64,000 nt of DNA from an uncultured Alphaproteobacteria bacterium (GCA_934277545.1 CAKQUG010000006.1:1-64000), one strand, 5' to 3'; counted from the first letter of the stretch, positions 7,516-16,944 are shown. Notes: generated from the letters alone by a model not told the origin. Translations and numbers: made by a program.

Positions 7516-8310
7516 ATGAAAATTGCCACGCTAAACATCAATTCCATCAACGCCAGACTGCCGAATCTGCTGCAATGGCTGCAGCAAAATCAGCCGGATA
7601 TTCTGCTGTTGCAGGAAATTAAAACCGAATTTAACAATTTTCCGTTTTTCGATTTGCAGGTTTCGGGTTACGACGCTAAAATTTTAGGGCAAAAAAGCTA
7701 TAACGGCGTTGCGGTTTTAAGCAAACAAAAAATGACGGTTACCTCCGAGAATCTACCAAATTTTCCGGATGAAAACGCGCGTTATTTAGAAATAGAGTTT
7801 ATGAAAAACGGTCAAAATTATATTGTGGCCTCGCTGTATCTGCCAAACGGCAATCCGCCGTATAACAATGAAAAAGACACTTCGCGCTTTGAATATAAAC
7901 TCAAATGGATGGACGCTTTTTTAAGCCATGCCGAAGAATTGCTGCTGCAGCACAAAAACGTGATTTTAGCCGGCGATTTCAATGTGATATTAACTAAAGA
8001 CGATGTTTTCAACCCCGAACTTTTTACCGGCAACGCTCTCTACCGACCGGAAGTTTGGCAGCGGCTGCATAAATTAGAATTTATCGGCTATTCTGACGCC
8101 TATCGCCTTTTATATCCTTCACAAACCGGCTACACTTTTTGGGATTATACCAACGCCTCGTTTGCTAATGATTTAGGTATGCGTATAGATTATATCTTTT
8201 GTTCTCCGGCGCTCGCCGATTGCCTGCAATCATGTCGCATAGACAAAGATTTCCGCGCTTTGGAAAAAGCATCGGACCACACTGTTTTGCTGGCCGAATT
8301 TGAGGAATAG
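7516..8310 (+). CDS. xthA: Exonuclease III / AP endonuclease
   Basis: ExoIII-family (EEP fold) DNA repair enzyme that cuts 5' of abasic sites and degrades 3' ends. Catalytic motifs: LLQEIKTE near 34-41 supplies the metal-binding Glu; LAGDFNVIL near 153-161 the Asp/Asn pair; ASDHTVLLAEF at the C-terminus the Asp-His. The 264-residue length is normal. I prefer the second ATG (7516), eight bases after AAGG; the ATG at 7510 is only two bases from it. The stop nearly touches the S41 protease gene, so the pair is an operon. Confidence 0.93.
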   Translation: MKIATLNINSINARLPNLLQWLQQNQPDILLLQEIKTEFNNFPFFDLQVSGYDAKILGQKSYNGVAVLSKQKMTVTSENLPNFPDENARYLEIEFMKNGQNYIVASLYLPNGNPPYNNEKDTSRFEYKLKWMDAFLSHAEELLLQHKNVILAGDFNVILTKDDVFNPELFTGNALYRPEVWQRLHKLEFIGYSDAYRLLYPSQTGYTFWDYTNASFANDLGMRIDYIFCSPALADCLQSCRIDKDFRALEKASDHTVLLAEFEE

Positions 8311-8312
8311 TG

Positions 8313-9374
8313 ATGAAAAAAATTATATTTTTTACAATTTTGCTAACGGCTTTTCCGGCTTTTGCCTCTGTTGATGAAAATTTGATAAATGAAATGCTGA
8401 CTATGGTTAATAAAGACTATCTGCAACCGGTTAATAACGCCGAACTGGCGGCAAACGGACTGCAGGCGATTACCAATCTGGATTCCGATGTTGTTATATC
8501 TAAAGGCAGCGACAAATTTTATCTTTACTATAAAAAACAAATAAAGAAAATTATTCCGCAACCCAAAGATGCCAATGATATTGCCGCTTGGAGCAAAACC
8601 ATGGCGCAAATTGCCGATGAAACTTCAAAATGGTCAGAAAAAATAGCATTAAAAGATTTTGAACTACCGGATTTAATGATGAAAAAAATCACCGGCAAAC
8701 TTGATAAGTTTTCGCATTATTATTCGGAATACGATTACAGCGACGATAAAGAAGAAAACGCCATTTACACCTTATACAGCGACCGAAAAATTGATGATGT
8801 TTTATATTTGCGCGTACGAATTTTTAATAAGCAAACAGCCCTTGCCGTACAAGGTTCTTTGGAACGCAACAAGCCTTACAACGCCGTCATTTTAGACCTG
8901 CGAGGCAACAGCGGCGGAATTTTAAACGAAGCATTGAAAGTCGCCGATTTATTTACCGACAATGAAATTATAACCTACACTTCCGGTCGCAATGGTTCCA
9001 ACGAACATTACTACACCTCTAAAGAAGGACGATTGTATGACGGTCCGCTGGCCGTGCTGGTAGACGGCGAAACCGCGTCGGCGGCAGAAGTTTTGGCAGC
9101 AGGGCTGCAAGACCAATCCCGCGCTGAAATTATCGGCACAAAGACCTTTGGCAAAGGCACCATCCAAAATGTGATACAAATGAGCAACGGCGGCAAACTC
9201 GTTTTAACCACCGAGCAATTTTTCACTCCGTCCGGCAAAGTAATTCACCAAAACGGCGTAACTCCTGATTTGTGCGTTGTCCCGGACAATAATGATTCCT
9301 GCCGCCAAGAAAGCCGGCTGTGGGATGAAAGCGACATTTCAACCGCCGTAAAATTGCTGAAAAATGAATTATAG
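8313..9374 (+). CDS. Secreted S41-family (C-terminal processing) peptidase
   Basis: A 353-residue protein with a signal peptide (KKIIFFTILLTAFPAFA). The S41 tail-specific protease core is clear: LRGNSGGILNEALKVADLF, then LVDGETASAAEVLA with the nucleophile Ser, then IGTKTFGKGTIQ with the general-base Lys, and TPSGKVIHQNGVTPD. No well-formed PDZ domain is evident between the N-terminal helical region and the core, and the protein is shorter than usual CtpA (about 430 residues). The ATG at 8313 has GAGG at good spacing inside the end of xthA; a GTG at 8310 is less likely. Probably acts in the periplasm; substrate unknown. Confidence 0.85.
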   Translation: MKKIIFFTILLTAFPAFASVDENLINEMLTMVNKDYLQPVNNAELAANGLQAITNLDSDVVISKGSDKFYLYYKKQIKKIIPQPKDANDIAAWSKTMAQIADETSKWSEKIALKDFELPDLMMKKITGKLDKFSHYYSEYDYSDDKEENAIYTLYSDRKIDDVLYLRVRIFNKQTALAVQGSLERNKPYNAVILDLRGNSGGILNEALKVADLFTDNEIITYTSGRNGSNEHYYTSKEGRLYDGPLAVLVDGETASAAEVLAAGLQDQSRAEIIGTKTFGKGTIQNVIQMSNGGKLVLTTEQFFTPSGKVIHQNGVTPDLCVVPDNNDSCRQESRLWDESDISTAVKLLKNEL

Positions 9375-9386
9375 GCAAAAAAACAG

Positions 9387-9414
9387 TTGACAACCCCGTT
9401 AAAAAATGTATACT
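9387..9414 (+). promoter_or_regulatory. Sigma70-type promoter for rpmG
   Basis: TTGACA at 9387-9392 and TATACT at 9409-9414, spaced by 16 bases, lie about 45 bases before the L33 start. Confidence 0.75.
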
Positions 9415-9458
9415 TCGCCTAAATGTTTTAATTGATAACTTTGTAAAAGAGTAAAAAA

Positions 9459-9626
9459 ATGGCTAAAGCAGTAAAAATTAAAATTAAATTGGAAAGCAGT
9501 GCCGGTACCGGTTCTTTCTATTTGGCAGAAAAAAATCCAAGAACTCATCCTGAAAAATTGGTTTTGAAGAAATTTGATAAAAAATCTAAAAAACATGAAG
9601 AGTTCGTTGAAAAGAAATTAAAGTAA
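9459..9626 (+). CDS. rpmG: 50S ribosomal protein L33
   Basis: A 55-residue protein: MAKAVKIKIKLESSAGTGSF, then YLAEKNPRTHPEKLVLKKFD and a Lys-rich end. It matches proteobacterial L33 over its full length, including the T-G-x-F-Y block and the K-x-D core. It lacks the Cys pairs of zinc-binding L33 forms (C-minus type). Monocistronic, with a consensus promoter and its own terminator. No strong Shine-Dalgarno sequence: GTAAAAAA precedes the ATG, with AAGAG slightly further up. Confidence 0.95.
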   Translation: MAKAVKIKIKLESSAGTGSFYLAEKNPRTHPEKLVLKKFDKKSKKHEEFVEKKLK

Positions 9627-9648
9627 TTTCTGCAAAAGAATTTGAAAG

Positions 9649-9682
9649 AAGAGGTGCTGGTAAATTCAGACCTCTTTTTTAT
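9649..9682 (+). terminator. Intrinsic terminator after rpmG
   Basis: AAGAGGT (9649-9655) pairs with ACCTCTT (9670-9676), followed by a T-run. It ends just before the convergent xerC stop. Confidence 0.85.
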
Positions 9683-9687
9683 TATAT

Positions 9688-10623
9688 TTACTCTTTTTCA
9701 AGCGGATGCGCTTTATGGTATTCTCTTTGCAAAGTTGCAGTTTGAACATCTGTGTAGCGCTGGGTGGTGCTTAGGGACGCATGACCTAACAATTCTTGAA
9801 TTGAGCGCAAATCCGTTCCCTCAGCCAACAACTGCGTGGCAAACGAATGTCTCAAGGCATGCGGGGTTACCGTATCGGGCAACCCTAAAATCGGACGCAG
9901 TTTTTGCAGTTGGCGCTGAATTATACGCGGGCTGATTCGCTCACCTCGTGCCCCCAAAAACAATGGTTCTCCTACATTGAGTTTATACGGGCATTCTGCA
10001 AGGTAAGCGGCGATATGCTGCCAAATAATCGGAAGAAGGGGCACTAAACGTTCTTTATTCCCCTTACCTTTAACGCGAAGGAACTCGCTTTTCGCCGTTA
10101 TATCGCCAATATTTATAGAAAGGGCTTCGGATATACGCAATCCACAACCGTATAACAAGGTTAAAATTGCTTTATCCCGAAGTCCCTGCCACGCTTCTAA
10201 TTCTAATTTTTCAATACCTTTAAGCAAATTAAATGAATCATCAATATCCAAAGCCTTTGGCAAAACTTTAGATTTTTTAGGTGAAGAAATAACGCTGATT
10301 GCCGGATTTTTAATAATTTTTTTGCGTTCCAACCATTTGAAAAAATTTTTAACAGCCGAAAGCTCGCGGCACATTGAAGATTTACTCAAGCAACGCGCGG
10401 CTTGTTTGCTTAAAAACTTTCTGAAATCATGGACATCCAGTTCTTTTAATTCCTGCATACTCAACGGAGTATCTTTGACTTCCGTCAAAAAGAAAGATAA
10501 ATCACGCGAATACCCGTCTAAAGTATGTTCGGAATACAGTCGTTCTTTCAAAAGCCAATCTTGCCACTTTTCAATAAGCGGCAGCAATGTGTTATCGGCA
10601 TTAAATTGAATTTCGGCTCTCAC
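9688..10623 (-). CDS. xerC: Tyrosine recombinase XerC
   Basis: A 311-residue Xer recombinase that resolves chromosome dimers at dif with XerD and FtsK. Catalytic residues are visible: Arg in LLYGCGLRISEAL (about 161-173), Lys in VKGKGNKERLVP (about 193-204), HALRHSFATQLL (His and Arg, about 256-267), LLGHASLSTTQRY with the second His and the Tyr nucleophile. The N-terminal SAM-like core-binding domain (about 12-100) is complete. Four bases separate it from the SH3-protein gene upstream, so they are probably cotranscribed. Confidence 0.93.
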   Translation of the reverse strand: MRAEIQFNADNTLLPLIEKWQDWLLKERLYSEHTLDGYSRDLSFFLTEVKDTPLSMQELKELDVHDFRKFLSKQAARCLSKSSMCRELSAVKNFFKWLERKKIIKNPAISVISSPKKSKVLPKALDIDDSFNLLKGIEKLELEAWQGLRDKAILTLLYGCGLRISEALSINIGDITAKSEFLRVKGKGNKERLVPLLPIIWQHIAAYLAECPYKLNVGEPLFLGARGERISPRIIQRQLQKLRPILGLPDTVTPHALRHSFATQLLAEGTDLRSIQELLGHASLSTTQRYTDVQTATLQREYHKAHPLEKE

Positions 10624-10626
10624 GTT

Positions 10627-11139
10627 TTATTTTATAACCTCATTTTTATACAAACCGAACAACACATCGCGCGGCATCCAGCCTTTAACGGTGTCAAATT
10701 TTATTAAGCACATTCCATCCGGAGTCGGACATTTTTCTATTTCTCCGACAACTCCGTCTTCGGCTTTTGCCACAACTTTAGAGTCTATCTCCGGCTTGGC
10801 GTAAATATTATTTTCACCCGGATTGATAACTTTAACAAAACGCCGTCCGGACAACATATTTTTCTTTACCCAGGTTTCCGAGCCTTCCCAATCCCTGATT
10901 TTCCGCCACAATTCAAATTCGGAAATAATTTCCACCGGCGCACCTTTTTGCTTATATACCCAAACAATGGGATAGCGAATACCGGGGCCGGACCGCACAT
11001 TTATCAGGCTGGAGCGCAAAGAAACCATGCGCGGCAAAGCTAATCCGCTTTCACTTTCGTTTTCTTCCGCCGCCTGCGCCATATTCATAACGCACAAAGC
11101 AAAACCAAACGCCATAAATGTTGTCAACAATGCTTTCAT
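10627..11139 (-). CDS. Periplasmic SH3-domain protein
   Basis: A 170-residue exported protein with a signal peptide (MKALLTTFMAFGFALCVMNM, cleavage near AQAA). Two bacterial SH3-like (SH3_4) segments follow: SSLINVRSGPGIRYPIVWVY to WRKIRDWEGSETWVKKNMLSG (about 43-100) and a weaker second unit (KVINPGENNIYAKP to VKGWMPRDVLFGLYK). This family is typical of alphaproteobacteria and is thought to bind cell-wall peptides. It precedes xerC with a four-base gap. Confidence 0.82.
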   Translation of the reverse strand: MKALLTTFMAFGFALCVMNMAQAAEENESESGLALPRMVSLRSSLINVRSGPGIRYPIVWVYKQKGAPVEIISEFELWRKIRDWEGSETWVKKNMLSGRRFVKVINPGENNIYAKPEIDSKVVAKAEDGVVGEIEKCPTPDGMCLIKFDTVKGWMPRDVLFGLYKNEVIK

Positions 11140-11223
11140 TTTTCTTCCCTTTAATAAAATTTAAATCAATGATAAATGTATATAATAAAAAAAAGGTAAA
11201 CATTAAAAAAGAAAGGCTGAAAA

Positions 11224-12336
11224 ATGGATTTAATGAACACTGTAAAAGACTTGATTCGTTTCCGCACCGAAACCGGAAATGAATCTGAAATAAAAAAAGC
11301 CGCCAACTACATTGTAGAAAAATTTGCCGGCACCGATGTTATTGCGGAAATTTTCCAAACCACGGCTTCTCCTGTCGTTTTTTTGCGTAACTCAAACTGT
11401 TTGAATTTTGATGTTTTGGTTTTGGGACATATCGACGTTGTTCCGGCAGAAACCTCTATGTTTGAACCGATTGAGAAAAACGGCAGAATGTACGGACGCG
11501 GCACTCTGGATATGAAATCGTTTGCAGCAGTAGCGCTAAATTCCATGATGTATGTTGTCGAGCATCAGCTGCCGCTGAATTTCGGAGTTATACTTTCAAC
11601 AGACGAAGAAAAAGGCAGTAAATCTACCGAATCTTTTTTGGAAAACTATCCGAATTTAACCGCTAAAATTGTGCTGGATAACGACGTGGGCGGAGACATT
11701 ACTAAAATTGTCAGCAAATGCAAAAATCCGGTGTTTGTAAAATTGATTGCCGACGGCAAAGAGGCACACGGCTCAACTCCGTGGGAAGGAATCGACGCCA
11801 ACGAGCTTCTTATTCAAAGCTGGAATAAACTGCGTCAAATTTATCCGTATTACGCCAAAGACTTGCCGCAGCCGCACAACACTTGGTTTGACACGGTACA
11901 CATGGCGCTGATAAACGGCGGACAAGTTTCCAACGTGCTGTCCAATCATGCCGAAGCCCTGTTGGATTTTCGCTTAACCGAAAATTCCACCTTGAAGCAT
12001 TTGGAAGAAAATTTGCAAAAATGTTTGGTTAAAGGCGTAAACTATAAAATTGTTTCATCATCAACACCGGTGGTTATGGATGAAAATAATCCGTATATTT
12101 TAGAATATAAAAATTTTGCCGAAAACATTTTAGGACGCCCGATAGAATTTGAACATATCGGCGGCGCTACGGATTCGCGCGCATTCGCCGTAAAAGGTTC
12201 GGTGGTAATCATGCACTCCGGAACCGGCGAAGGTATGCACGCCGCCGGTGAATATGTGGAAATTGAAAGCGTAAAACAAATCGCCGACATTCAGATTAAA
12301 TTTTTGGAAAAATTGGCAAAAGACGGCATAAATTAA
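11224..12336 (+). CDS. M20-family metallo-deacylase (ArgE/DapE-like)
   Basis: A 370-residue zinc amidohydrolase. Metal ligands and catalytic residues are in place: GHIDVVPAE (His, Asp), GRGTLDMKS (bridging Asp), STDEEKGS (catalytic Glu-Glu), VLDNDVGGD, and near the end FEHIGGATDSRAFA and GEGMHAAGEYVEIE with the last His. The dimerisation insert (about 180-290) is complete. The length and motifs fit succinyl-diaminopimelate desuccinylase or acetylornithine deacetylase; I cannot separate the two by eye. The gene stands alone, preceded by AAAGAAAGG. Confidence 0.85.
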   Translation: MDLMNTVKDLIRFRTETGNESEIKKAANYIVEKFAGTDVIAEIFQTTASPVVFLRNSNCLNFDVLVLGHIDVVPAETSMFEPIEKNGRMYGRGTLDMKSFAAVALNSMMYVVEHQLPLNFGVILSTDEEKGSKSTESFLENYPNLTAKIVLDNDVGGDITKIVSKCKNPVFVKLIADGKEAHGSTPWEGIDANELLIQSWNKLRQIYPYYAKDLPQPHNTWFDTVHMALINGGQVSNVLSNHAEALLDFRLTENSTLKHLEENLQKCLVKGVNYKIVSSSTPVVMDENNPYILEYKNFAENILGRPIEFEHIGGATDSRAFAVKGSVVIMHSGTGEGMHAAGEYVEIESVKQIADIQIKFLEKLAKDGIN

Positions 12337-12345
12337 CGCATTTTT

Positions 12346-12380
12346 GTTGACCGGCAAAGTATTTGGCTTTGCCGGTCAAC
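12346..12380. other. Strong 14-bp hairpin without a T-run
   Basis: GTTGACCGGCAAAG (12346-12359) pairs perfectly with CTTTGCCGGTCAAC (12367-12380) around a seven-base loop, ten bases after the M20 stop codon. No T-run follows on either strand. It could stabilise the mRNA 3' end or be a protein-binding dyad. Confidence 0.7.
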
Positions 12381-12448
12381 GAAAAAACACCCCACATGCA
12401 AACCAAACCATTACCACCTTGCCTATAAAATATTATATAAGTAACTAA

Positions 12449-12476
12449 AAAGGGCTATGATTTTTCATAACCCTTT
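12449..12476. terminator. Bidirectional terminator upstream of tRNA-Thr 3' end
   Basis: AAAGGGCTATGA pairs with TCATAACCCTTT around a TTTT loop. T-rich sequence follows on both strands, so it can serve the plus-strand M20 gene and the minus-strand tRNA-Thr. Confidence 0.8.
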
Positions 12477-12485
12477 GATTTTTAA

Positions 12486-12561
12486 TGGTGCCAACAGAGA
12501 GACTTGAACTCCCGACCCACTGATTACAAATCAGTAGCTCTACCAACTGAGCTATGTTGGC
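12486..12561 (-). tRNA. tRNA-Thr (TGT anticodon)
   Basis: The minus strand gives a 76-nt cloverleaf: acceptor GCCAACA pairs with TGTTGGC, then A and an encoded CCA. The anticodon arm CTGATTTGTAATCAG presents TGT; D-arm AGCTCAGTTGGTAGAGC and T-arm GTTCAAGTC are standard. Confidence 0.96.
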
Positions 12562-12650
12562 AACATAACTGAAAGAACTTATACACTAGCGTTTTTTTAT
12601 TGTCAACCAGTTTTTGAACATTTTTATAAAAAATATTTTGATAACAAATT

Positions 12651-14411
12651 TTAAACCAGCTGTGCCTGATACAACGACGCGTAAATACTGTCTGATTTTG
12701 CCATCAGTTCCTTATGAGTTCCTGTTTCCACAATTTTACCATAATTAACCACCACTATTTTATCGGCATTGCGAACTGTTGACAGCCTATGCGCAATCAC
12801 AAACACAGTTCTGTCCGCCATCAAATTATCAATAGCCTGCTGCACAATAGCTTCAGATTTATTATCCAACGCAGATGTAGCTTCATCTAAAATCACAATC
12901 GGCGCATTTTTAATAAAAGCTCTGGCAATGGCTATGCGTTGCTTTTGTCCTCCGGAAAGCAGTACCCCTCGCTCACCGATTTGCGTATCCAAACCGTTTG
13001 GCAGTTCTTTAATAAAATCAGTCAGACAAGCGCACGAAACCGCATATTCAATGTCTTTTTCATCAGCACCTTCATTACCAAGCAGAATATTGTCACGGAT
13101 TGTTCCCGAAAACAAAAAATTATCCTGAAAAACTACGGCAATCATATCACGCAAAGAATAAAGCGAAAAATCTCTAATATCGGTACCGTCTATTAAAATT
13201 TGCCCTGAAGTTACATCATAAAAACGCGGCAACAAATTAACCAATGTTGTTTTACCACCGCCTGAATTGCCAACCAGAGCAATAGTCTGCCCTTTTTTAA
13301 TATTTAAATTGATGTTTTTAAGCACCGGTTTCCCGGCAATATATTCAAAGCAAACATTTTTATAGGAAATTCCGCGATTTATGCTTTTCAGTTCTTTAGC
13401 CCCTGTTCGGTCTTCTATTTTTGCTCTTTGGGTTAAAAGCTCAAACACGCGCTCCATTGCCAGCAACGCCACCTGTACATTGTTAAAATTATTGCCGATA
13501 CCTTTAATCGGATTATACAACAAAATCAGCGCCGCTACAAAAGAAACGAAGTTTCCGGCGGTTATTTGATGATTGACAATCAAATAGCTTCCAACCCAAA
13601 TAACCAAGGCAATTCCCAAAGAAACCACAAAGTGCATAAGCGGCGACAGCATACCTGTGCGCTGCACCATTTTCATACCGAGTTTAAACACTCGGTGCAA
13701 GGTATCATTAAAACGATTATTCTGATAGTCATATAAATTGTACGACGAAATAATGCGATTGCCGCAAAAACTTTCGTTATAATGTGTTACTACCTCGGCG
13801 CTGGTAAAAACCGTTTGTTTATTTATATCTTTTATACGTTTTCTGACTCCGGTCAACGGAAACAGCGCACCGAACAGCACCACAACTGCAATCAGCGCCA
13901 ACTGCCAGCTGTTATAGAAAAGCACCGCCACCAATGACACCGATGAGAAAAATCGTGTAAAAAATTGTTTTATATTGCTCAAAAGACCGCTGCACGCCGC
14001 GTCGACATCGTTATTAAAACGCATCATAATATTGCCGGAAGTCGTGGTATCAAAAAAAGCGGCTTCAAATTTCATAAGTTTTTCAAACAGCGATATTTTC
14101 ACGTCGCTGGCAATGCGGTTGCCTACCCAAGTGTTTGTAAAATTCGCCGCAAACGTAAACATTCCCTGCAAAGCACTGAACAAAATAATAACCAGCGGAA
14201 TCCACAAAGTATTAGTATTCTGTTCTATCATCATCACATCCATATACGGCTTTAACGCCCACGCGATTACCGCGTCCATGGCACCGACAGGTAAAGTCAG
14301 CAAAATAGCCAACAAGGCTCTGCCCCAATATGGTTTAACAAAAACCCACATTTGACCGTAATCATTGATAAAGTGATTGTCTTTTAATTTTTCTTTTAAC
14401 TTTACAAACAT
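12651..14411 (-). CDS. MsbA-like ABC exporter (lipid flippase type, fused membrane and ATPase domains)
   Basis: A 586-residue half-transporter. About 20-310 holds six membrane helices (ABC_membrane); about 340-580 is the ATPase with Walker A GNSGGGKTT, Q-loop VFQDNFLFSGTIRDN, signature LLSGGQKQRIAIARA, Walker B IVILDEATSALD and H-loop VIAHRLSTV. Size and motifs fit MsbA, which flips lipid A-core across the inner membrane as a homodimer; related peptide or drug exporters cannot be excluded. A promoter is visible at 14442-14469. It stands apart from the operon upstream. Confidence 0.85.
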   Translation of the reverse strand: MFVKLKEKLKDNHFINDYGQMWVFVKPYWGRALLAILLTLPVGAMDAVIAWALKPYMDVMMIEQNTNTLWIPLVIILFSALQGMFTFAANFTNTWVGNRIASDVKISLFEKLMKFEAAFFDTTTSGNIMMRFNNDVDAACSGLLSNIKQFFTRFFSSVSLVAVLFYNSWQLALIAVVVLFGALFPLTGVRKRIKDINKQTVFTSAEVVTHYNESFCGNRIISSYNLYDYQNNRFNDTLHRVFKLGMKMVQRTGMLSPLMHFVVSLGIALVIWVGSYLIVNHQITAGNFVSFVAALILLYNPIKGIGNNFNNVQVALLAMERVFELLTQRAKIEDRTGAKELKSINRGISYKNVCFEYIAGKPVLKNINLNIKKGQTIALVGNSGGGKTTLVNLLPRFYDVTSGQILIDGTDIRDFSLYSLRDMIAVVFQDNFLFSGTIRDNILLGNEGADEKDIEYAVSCACLTDFIKELPNGLDTQIGERGVLLSGGQKQRIAIARAFIKNAPIVILDEATSALDNKSEAIVQQAIDNLMADRTVFVIAHRLSTVRNADKIVVVNYGKIVETGTHKELMAKSDSIYASLYQAQLV

Positions 14412-14441
14412 ATTTATCCTTTGTTTTTGATGTTTGAAAGC

Positions 14442-14469
14442 ATAATAACGGATAATTTACAAAAGTAAA
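14442..14469 (-). promoter_or_regulatory. Promoter for the MsbA-like gene
   Basis: On the minus strand TTTACT (14464-14469) and TATTAT (14442-14447) are 16 bases apart, about 30 bases before the ATG at 14411. The rest of 14470-14711 shows no gene. Confidence 0.6.
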
Positions 14470-14711
14470 CCGTTTGTCGCCGGATATAAACGAAAAATCT
14501 CAACAGTTATTAACTTTTTTTGTTACCAAACACTTATCTCATTGCACACAAAACATTCTAATTAAAGGCTCTTCGTTTTATGGTAAATCATAGTTTTACA
14601 GTATCGCCAAACACCAAATAACATTTTTCTGAAAATTTCATTGCCGGCAATACCTGCGAGCCGATACATGAGCATAATTATGTGCAAATACCGGCTAAAT
14701 AAAATTAAAAC

Positions 14712-15548
14712 TTACAGATTTTCATCTATAGATTTAATTTCCTTCGGCGCACTATCTTTAGCCGGAACCGCGTTTTCATCTGTGGTAACAACTTTGTCTT
14801 CCAGTTCATCCATCAGCTTATCCAAATCCGAGGTTTCTTCTTTTTCATAGCCTTCGTCCTGAGTCTTGGTTTCGCCGTCAACCTTTGGCTGTACCAGTTT
14901 GTTAAACAGTTCTTCCCCGCTTTTTTTCAAAACTTCGCCATTGATACCGGCCGTATTATCAACCGCTTTTTCTTCTGTATTCTGAGCTTTGTCGCCTTCT
15001 GATTTTTCTTCTATCTTAGCAGCACCCAAACCAAGACTTTCGCCTTTAGCTTTCAAATCGTCAAACCATTTTTCAGGTATCAAGCCTTTAATCGGTCCGG
15101 CAGCGTCGCCGGCAAGTTTAAAGTAGCGGGATTCGGCAAACACACCTTTTTGCGATTCTTCCGGAATCAGTGATGAAATCATAATCTGGAGCAAAATTAC
15201 GATAATAACACCGCGAAAAATACCGAAAATAAATCCTAATATTCTATCCAGCGAACTTAATTTGCTGAAACGAATCTGCGTGCTGATTTTGTCGGCCGCC
15301 AGCACCCAAAAAATACAGAACATAATCAAAATAACCATACCGGAGACGAGGTTGGAAAGCACTTCGGAGGCTATATATTTTTGCATTATCGGGTCAACCA
15401 CCGGCAGCAGATAATACACTGAAACGGCCGCCAAAATCCAGCCGGTAATCGACAGCAGTTCTTTTGTTACGCCGCGGGCAATCGCCACCAGCGCCGAAAC
15501 GCCGACAATTACCAAAAACACCACATCTAAGTTGTTTAATTGTTCCAT
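14712..15548 (-). CDS. cvpA: CvpA family membrane protein
   Basis: A 278-residue protein. Residues 1-165 match the CvpA/colicin V production family, with four membrane segments (DVVFLVIVGVSALVAIA, ELLSITGWILAAVSVYYLL, LSNLVSGMVILIMFCIFWVL, GFIFGIFRGVIIVILLQIMI). The C-terminal 110 residues are a charged, probably disordered tail (EEKSEGDK to DKLMDELEDK), longer than in E. coli CvpA. It follows radA with a ten-base gap; alphaproteobacteria frequently place cvpA after radA. Its role in envelope homeostasis is known only broadly. Confidence 0.88.
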   Translation of the reverse strand: MEQLNNLDVVFLVIVGVSALVAIARGVTKELLSITGWILAAVSVYYLLPVVDPIMQKYIASEVLSNLVSGMVILIMFCIFWVLAADKISTQIRFSKLSSLDRILGFIFGIFRGVIIVILLQIMISSLIPEESQKGVFAESRYFKLAGDAAGPIKGLIPEKWFDDLKAKGESLGLGAAKIEEKSEGDKAQNTEEKAVDNTAGINGEVLKKSGEELFNKLVQPKVDGETKTQDEGYEKEETSDLDKLMDELEDKVVTTDENAVPAKDSAPKEIKSIDENL

Positions 15549-15558
15549 AATTTTGCTC

Positions 15559-16941
15559 CTAATTAAACCAATTTATCAAACGATGAACATTGCCGATTTC
15601 ATAGCAGGATAGCTCATAATTTTTTGCGCCTTTTTCTTTTTTATCTTTGCCGAAAGACGGTGGAATAATGGCGCTGACAAAGCCTAATTTATGCGCTTCT
15701 TTCATACGCAGATTCGGCTGGCTGACGGCTCTGATTTCTCCGGAAAGTCCGATTTCGCCGAACACCACCATATCGGCCGGCAGCGGCTTGTTGGTAAGCG
15801 AAGAGATAACCGCCATGGCAACCGCCAAATCGGCAGCAGGCTCGGTAATTTTCAAGCCACCTGCTATATTTAAATACACATCATGCGAACTGAAATTCAT
15901 ACTGCAGCGAGCTTCCAACACTGCCAAAATCATTGACAAGCGGTTAGAATCCCAGCCCACAACCGCACGTTTAGGCGTTGAGTAGCCGCTCGGGCTGACC
16001 AAAGCCTGAATTTCCACCAGCAGCGGACGAGAACCTTCAATTCCGGCAAATACGCACGAACCGGAAACATTACCTTGTCTTTCAGCCAAAAACAGAGCCG
16101 ATGGATTCTCTACTTCAACCAACCCCTTATCCTGCATTTCAAACACGCCGATTTCATCTGTCGCGCCGTAGCGGTTTTTAACCGCACGCAAAATTCTGAA
16201 ATGATGTCCGCGCTCGCCTTCAAAATACAACACCGTATCAACCATGTGCTCCAACACGCGCGGTCCGGCAATTTCTCCCTGTTTGGTAACATGCCCGACT
16301 AGAAACAGCACAAATCCTTTGCGTTTGGCCAGTTTTATCAACTCGTATGCACAGGCTCTAACCTGCCCCACGCTGCCGGGAGTGGATTCTACTTCGTCTA
16401 AATACATTGTTTGAATAGAATCGATAATTACCACAGCCGCGTCTGTTTTTTCCAATGTGGTAATAATGTTGCGTACATCGGTGGCACTCGCCAAATTAAC
16501 AGGGCTTTCAGCCAATCCCAAACGGCTTGCACGAATACGCACCTGGTCTATAGCTTCTTCTCCGGAAATATAATAGCACGGATAATGTTCCTCTTTATTT
16601 GCCAAACCGGCACACACCTGCAGTAGCAATGTAGATTTACCGATTCCCGGGTCGCCGCCCACCAAAATAACCGACCCCGGCACCAATCCTCCGCCGGTTA
16701 CCCTGTCAATTTCCTTAATGCCGGTCTGCAAACGCGCGTATGTGCTCTGTTCGCCTTTCAACGGCACAAAATCAATGATTTTTCCTTCTTTACGCGGATT
16801 TATTTTAGAAAAACCGTCGTTTTTTTGCACTTCTTCGACAATAGTGTTCCACTCGCCGCAAGAATCACATTTCCCCTGCCAGCGCGGATAAGTCGTGCCG
16901 CAATTTTGACAAATAAATAAACTAACGTTTTTCTTCGCCAT
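15559..16941 (-). CDS. radA: DNA repair protein RadA
   Basis: RadA/Sms, the RecA-like branch-migration helicase. The 460 residues show an N-terminal zinc finger (CQNCGTTYPRWQGKCDSCGEW, Cys pairs near 11-29), Walker A GGDPGIGKSTLL (about 95-106), the family motif KNRYGATDEIG (usually KNRFG), and a C-terminal Lon-protease-like domain (about 290-455) that lacks protease function in the family. It starts four bases after mlaF ends. Confidence 0.95.
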   Translation of the reverse strand: MAKKNVSLFICQNCGTTYPRWQGKCDSCGEWNTIVEEVQKNDGFSKINPRKEGKIIDFVPLKGEQSTYARLQTGIKEIDRVTGGGLVPGSVILVGGDPGIGKSTLLLQVCAGLANKEEHYPCYYISGEEAIDQVRIRASRLGLAESPVNLASATDVRNIITTLEKTDAAVVIIDSIQTMYLDEVESTPGSVGQVRACAYELIKLAKRKGFVLFLVGHVTKQGEIAGPRVLEHMVDTVLYFEGERGHHFRILRAVKNRYGATDEIGVFEMQDKGLVEVENPSALFLAERQGNVSGSCVFAGIEGSRPLLVEIQALVSPSGYSTPKRAVVGWDSNRLSMILAVLEARCSMNFSSHDVYLNIAGGLKITEPAADLAVAMAVISSLTNKPLPADMVVFGEIGLSGEIRAVSQPNLRMKEAHKLGFVSAIIPPSFGKDKKEKGAKNYELSCYEIGNVHRLINWFN

Positions 16942-16944
16942 AAC

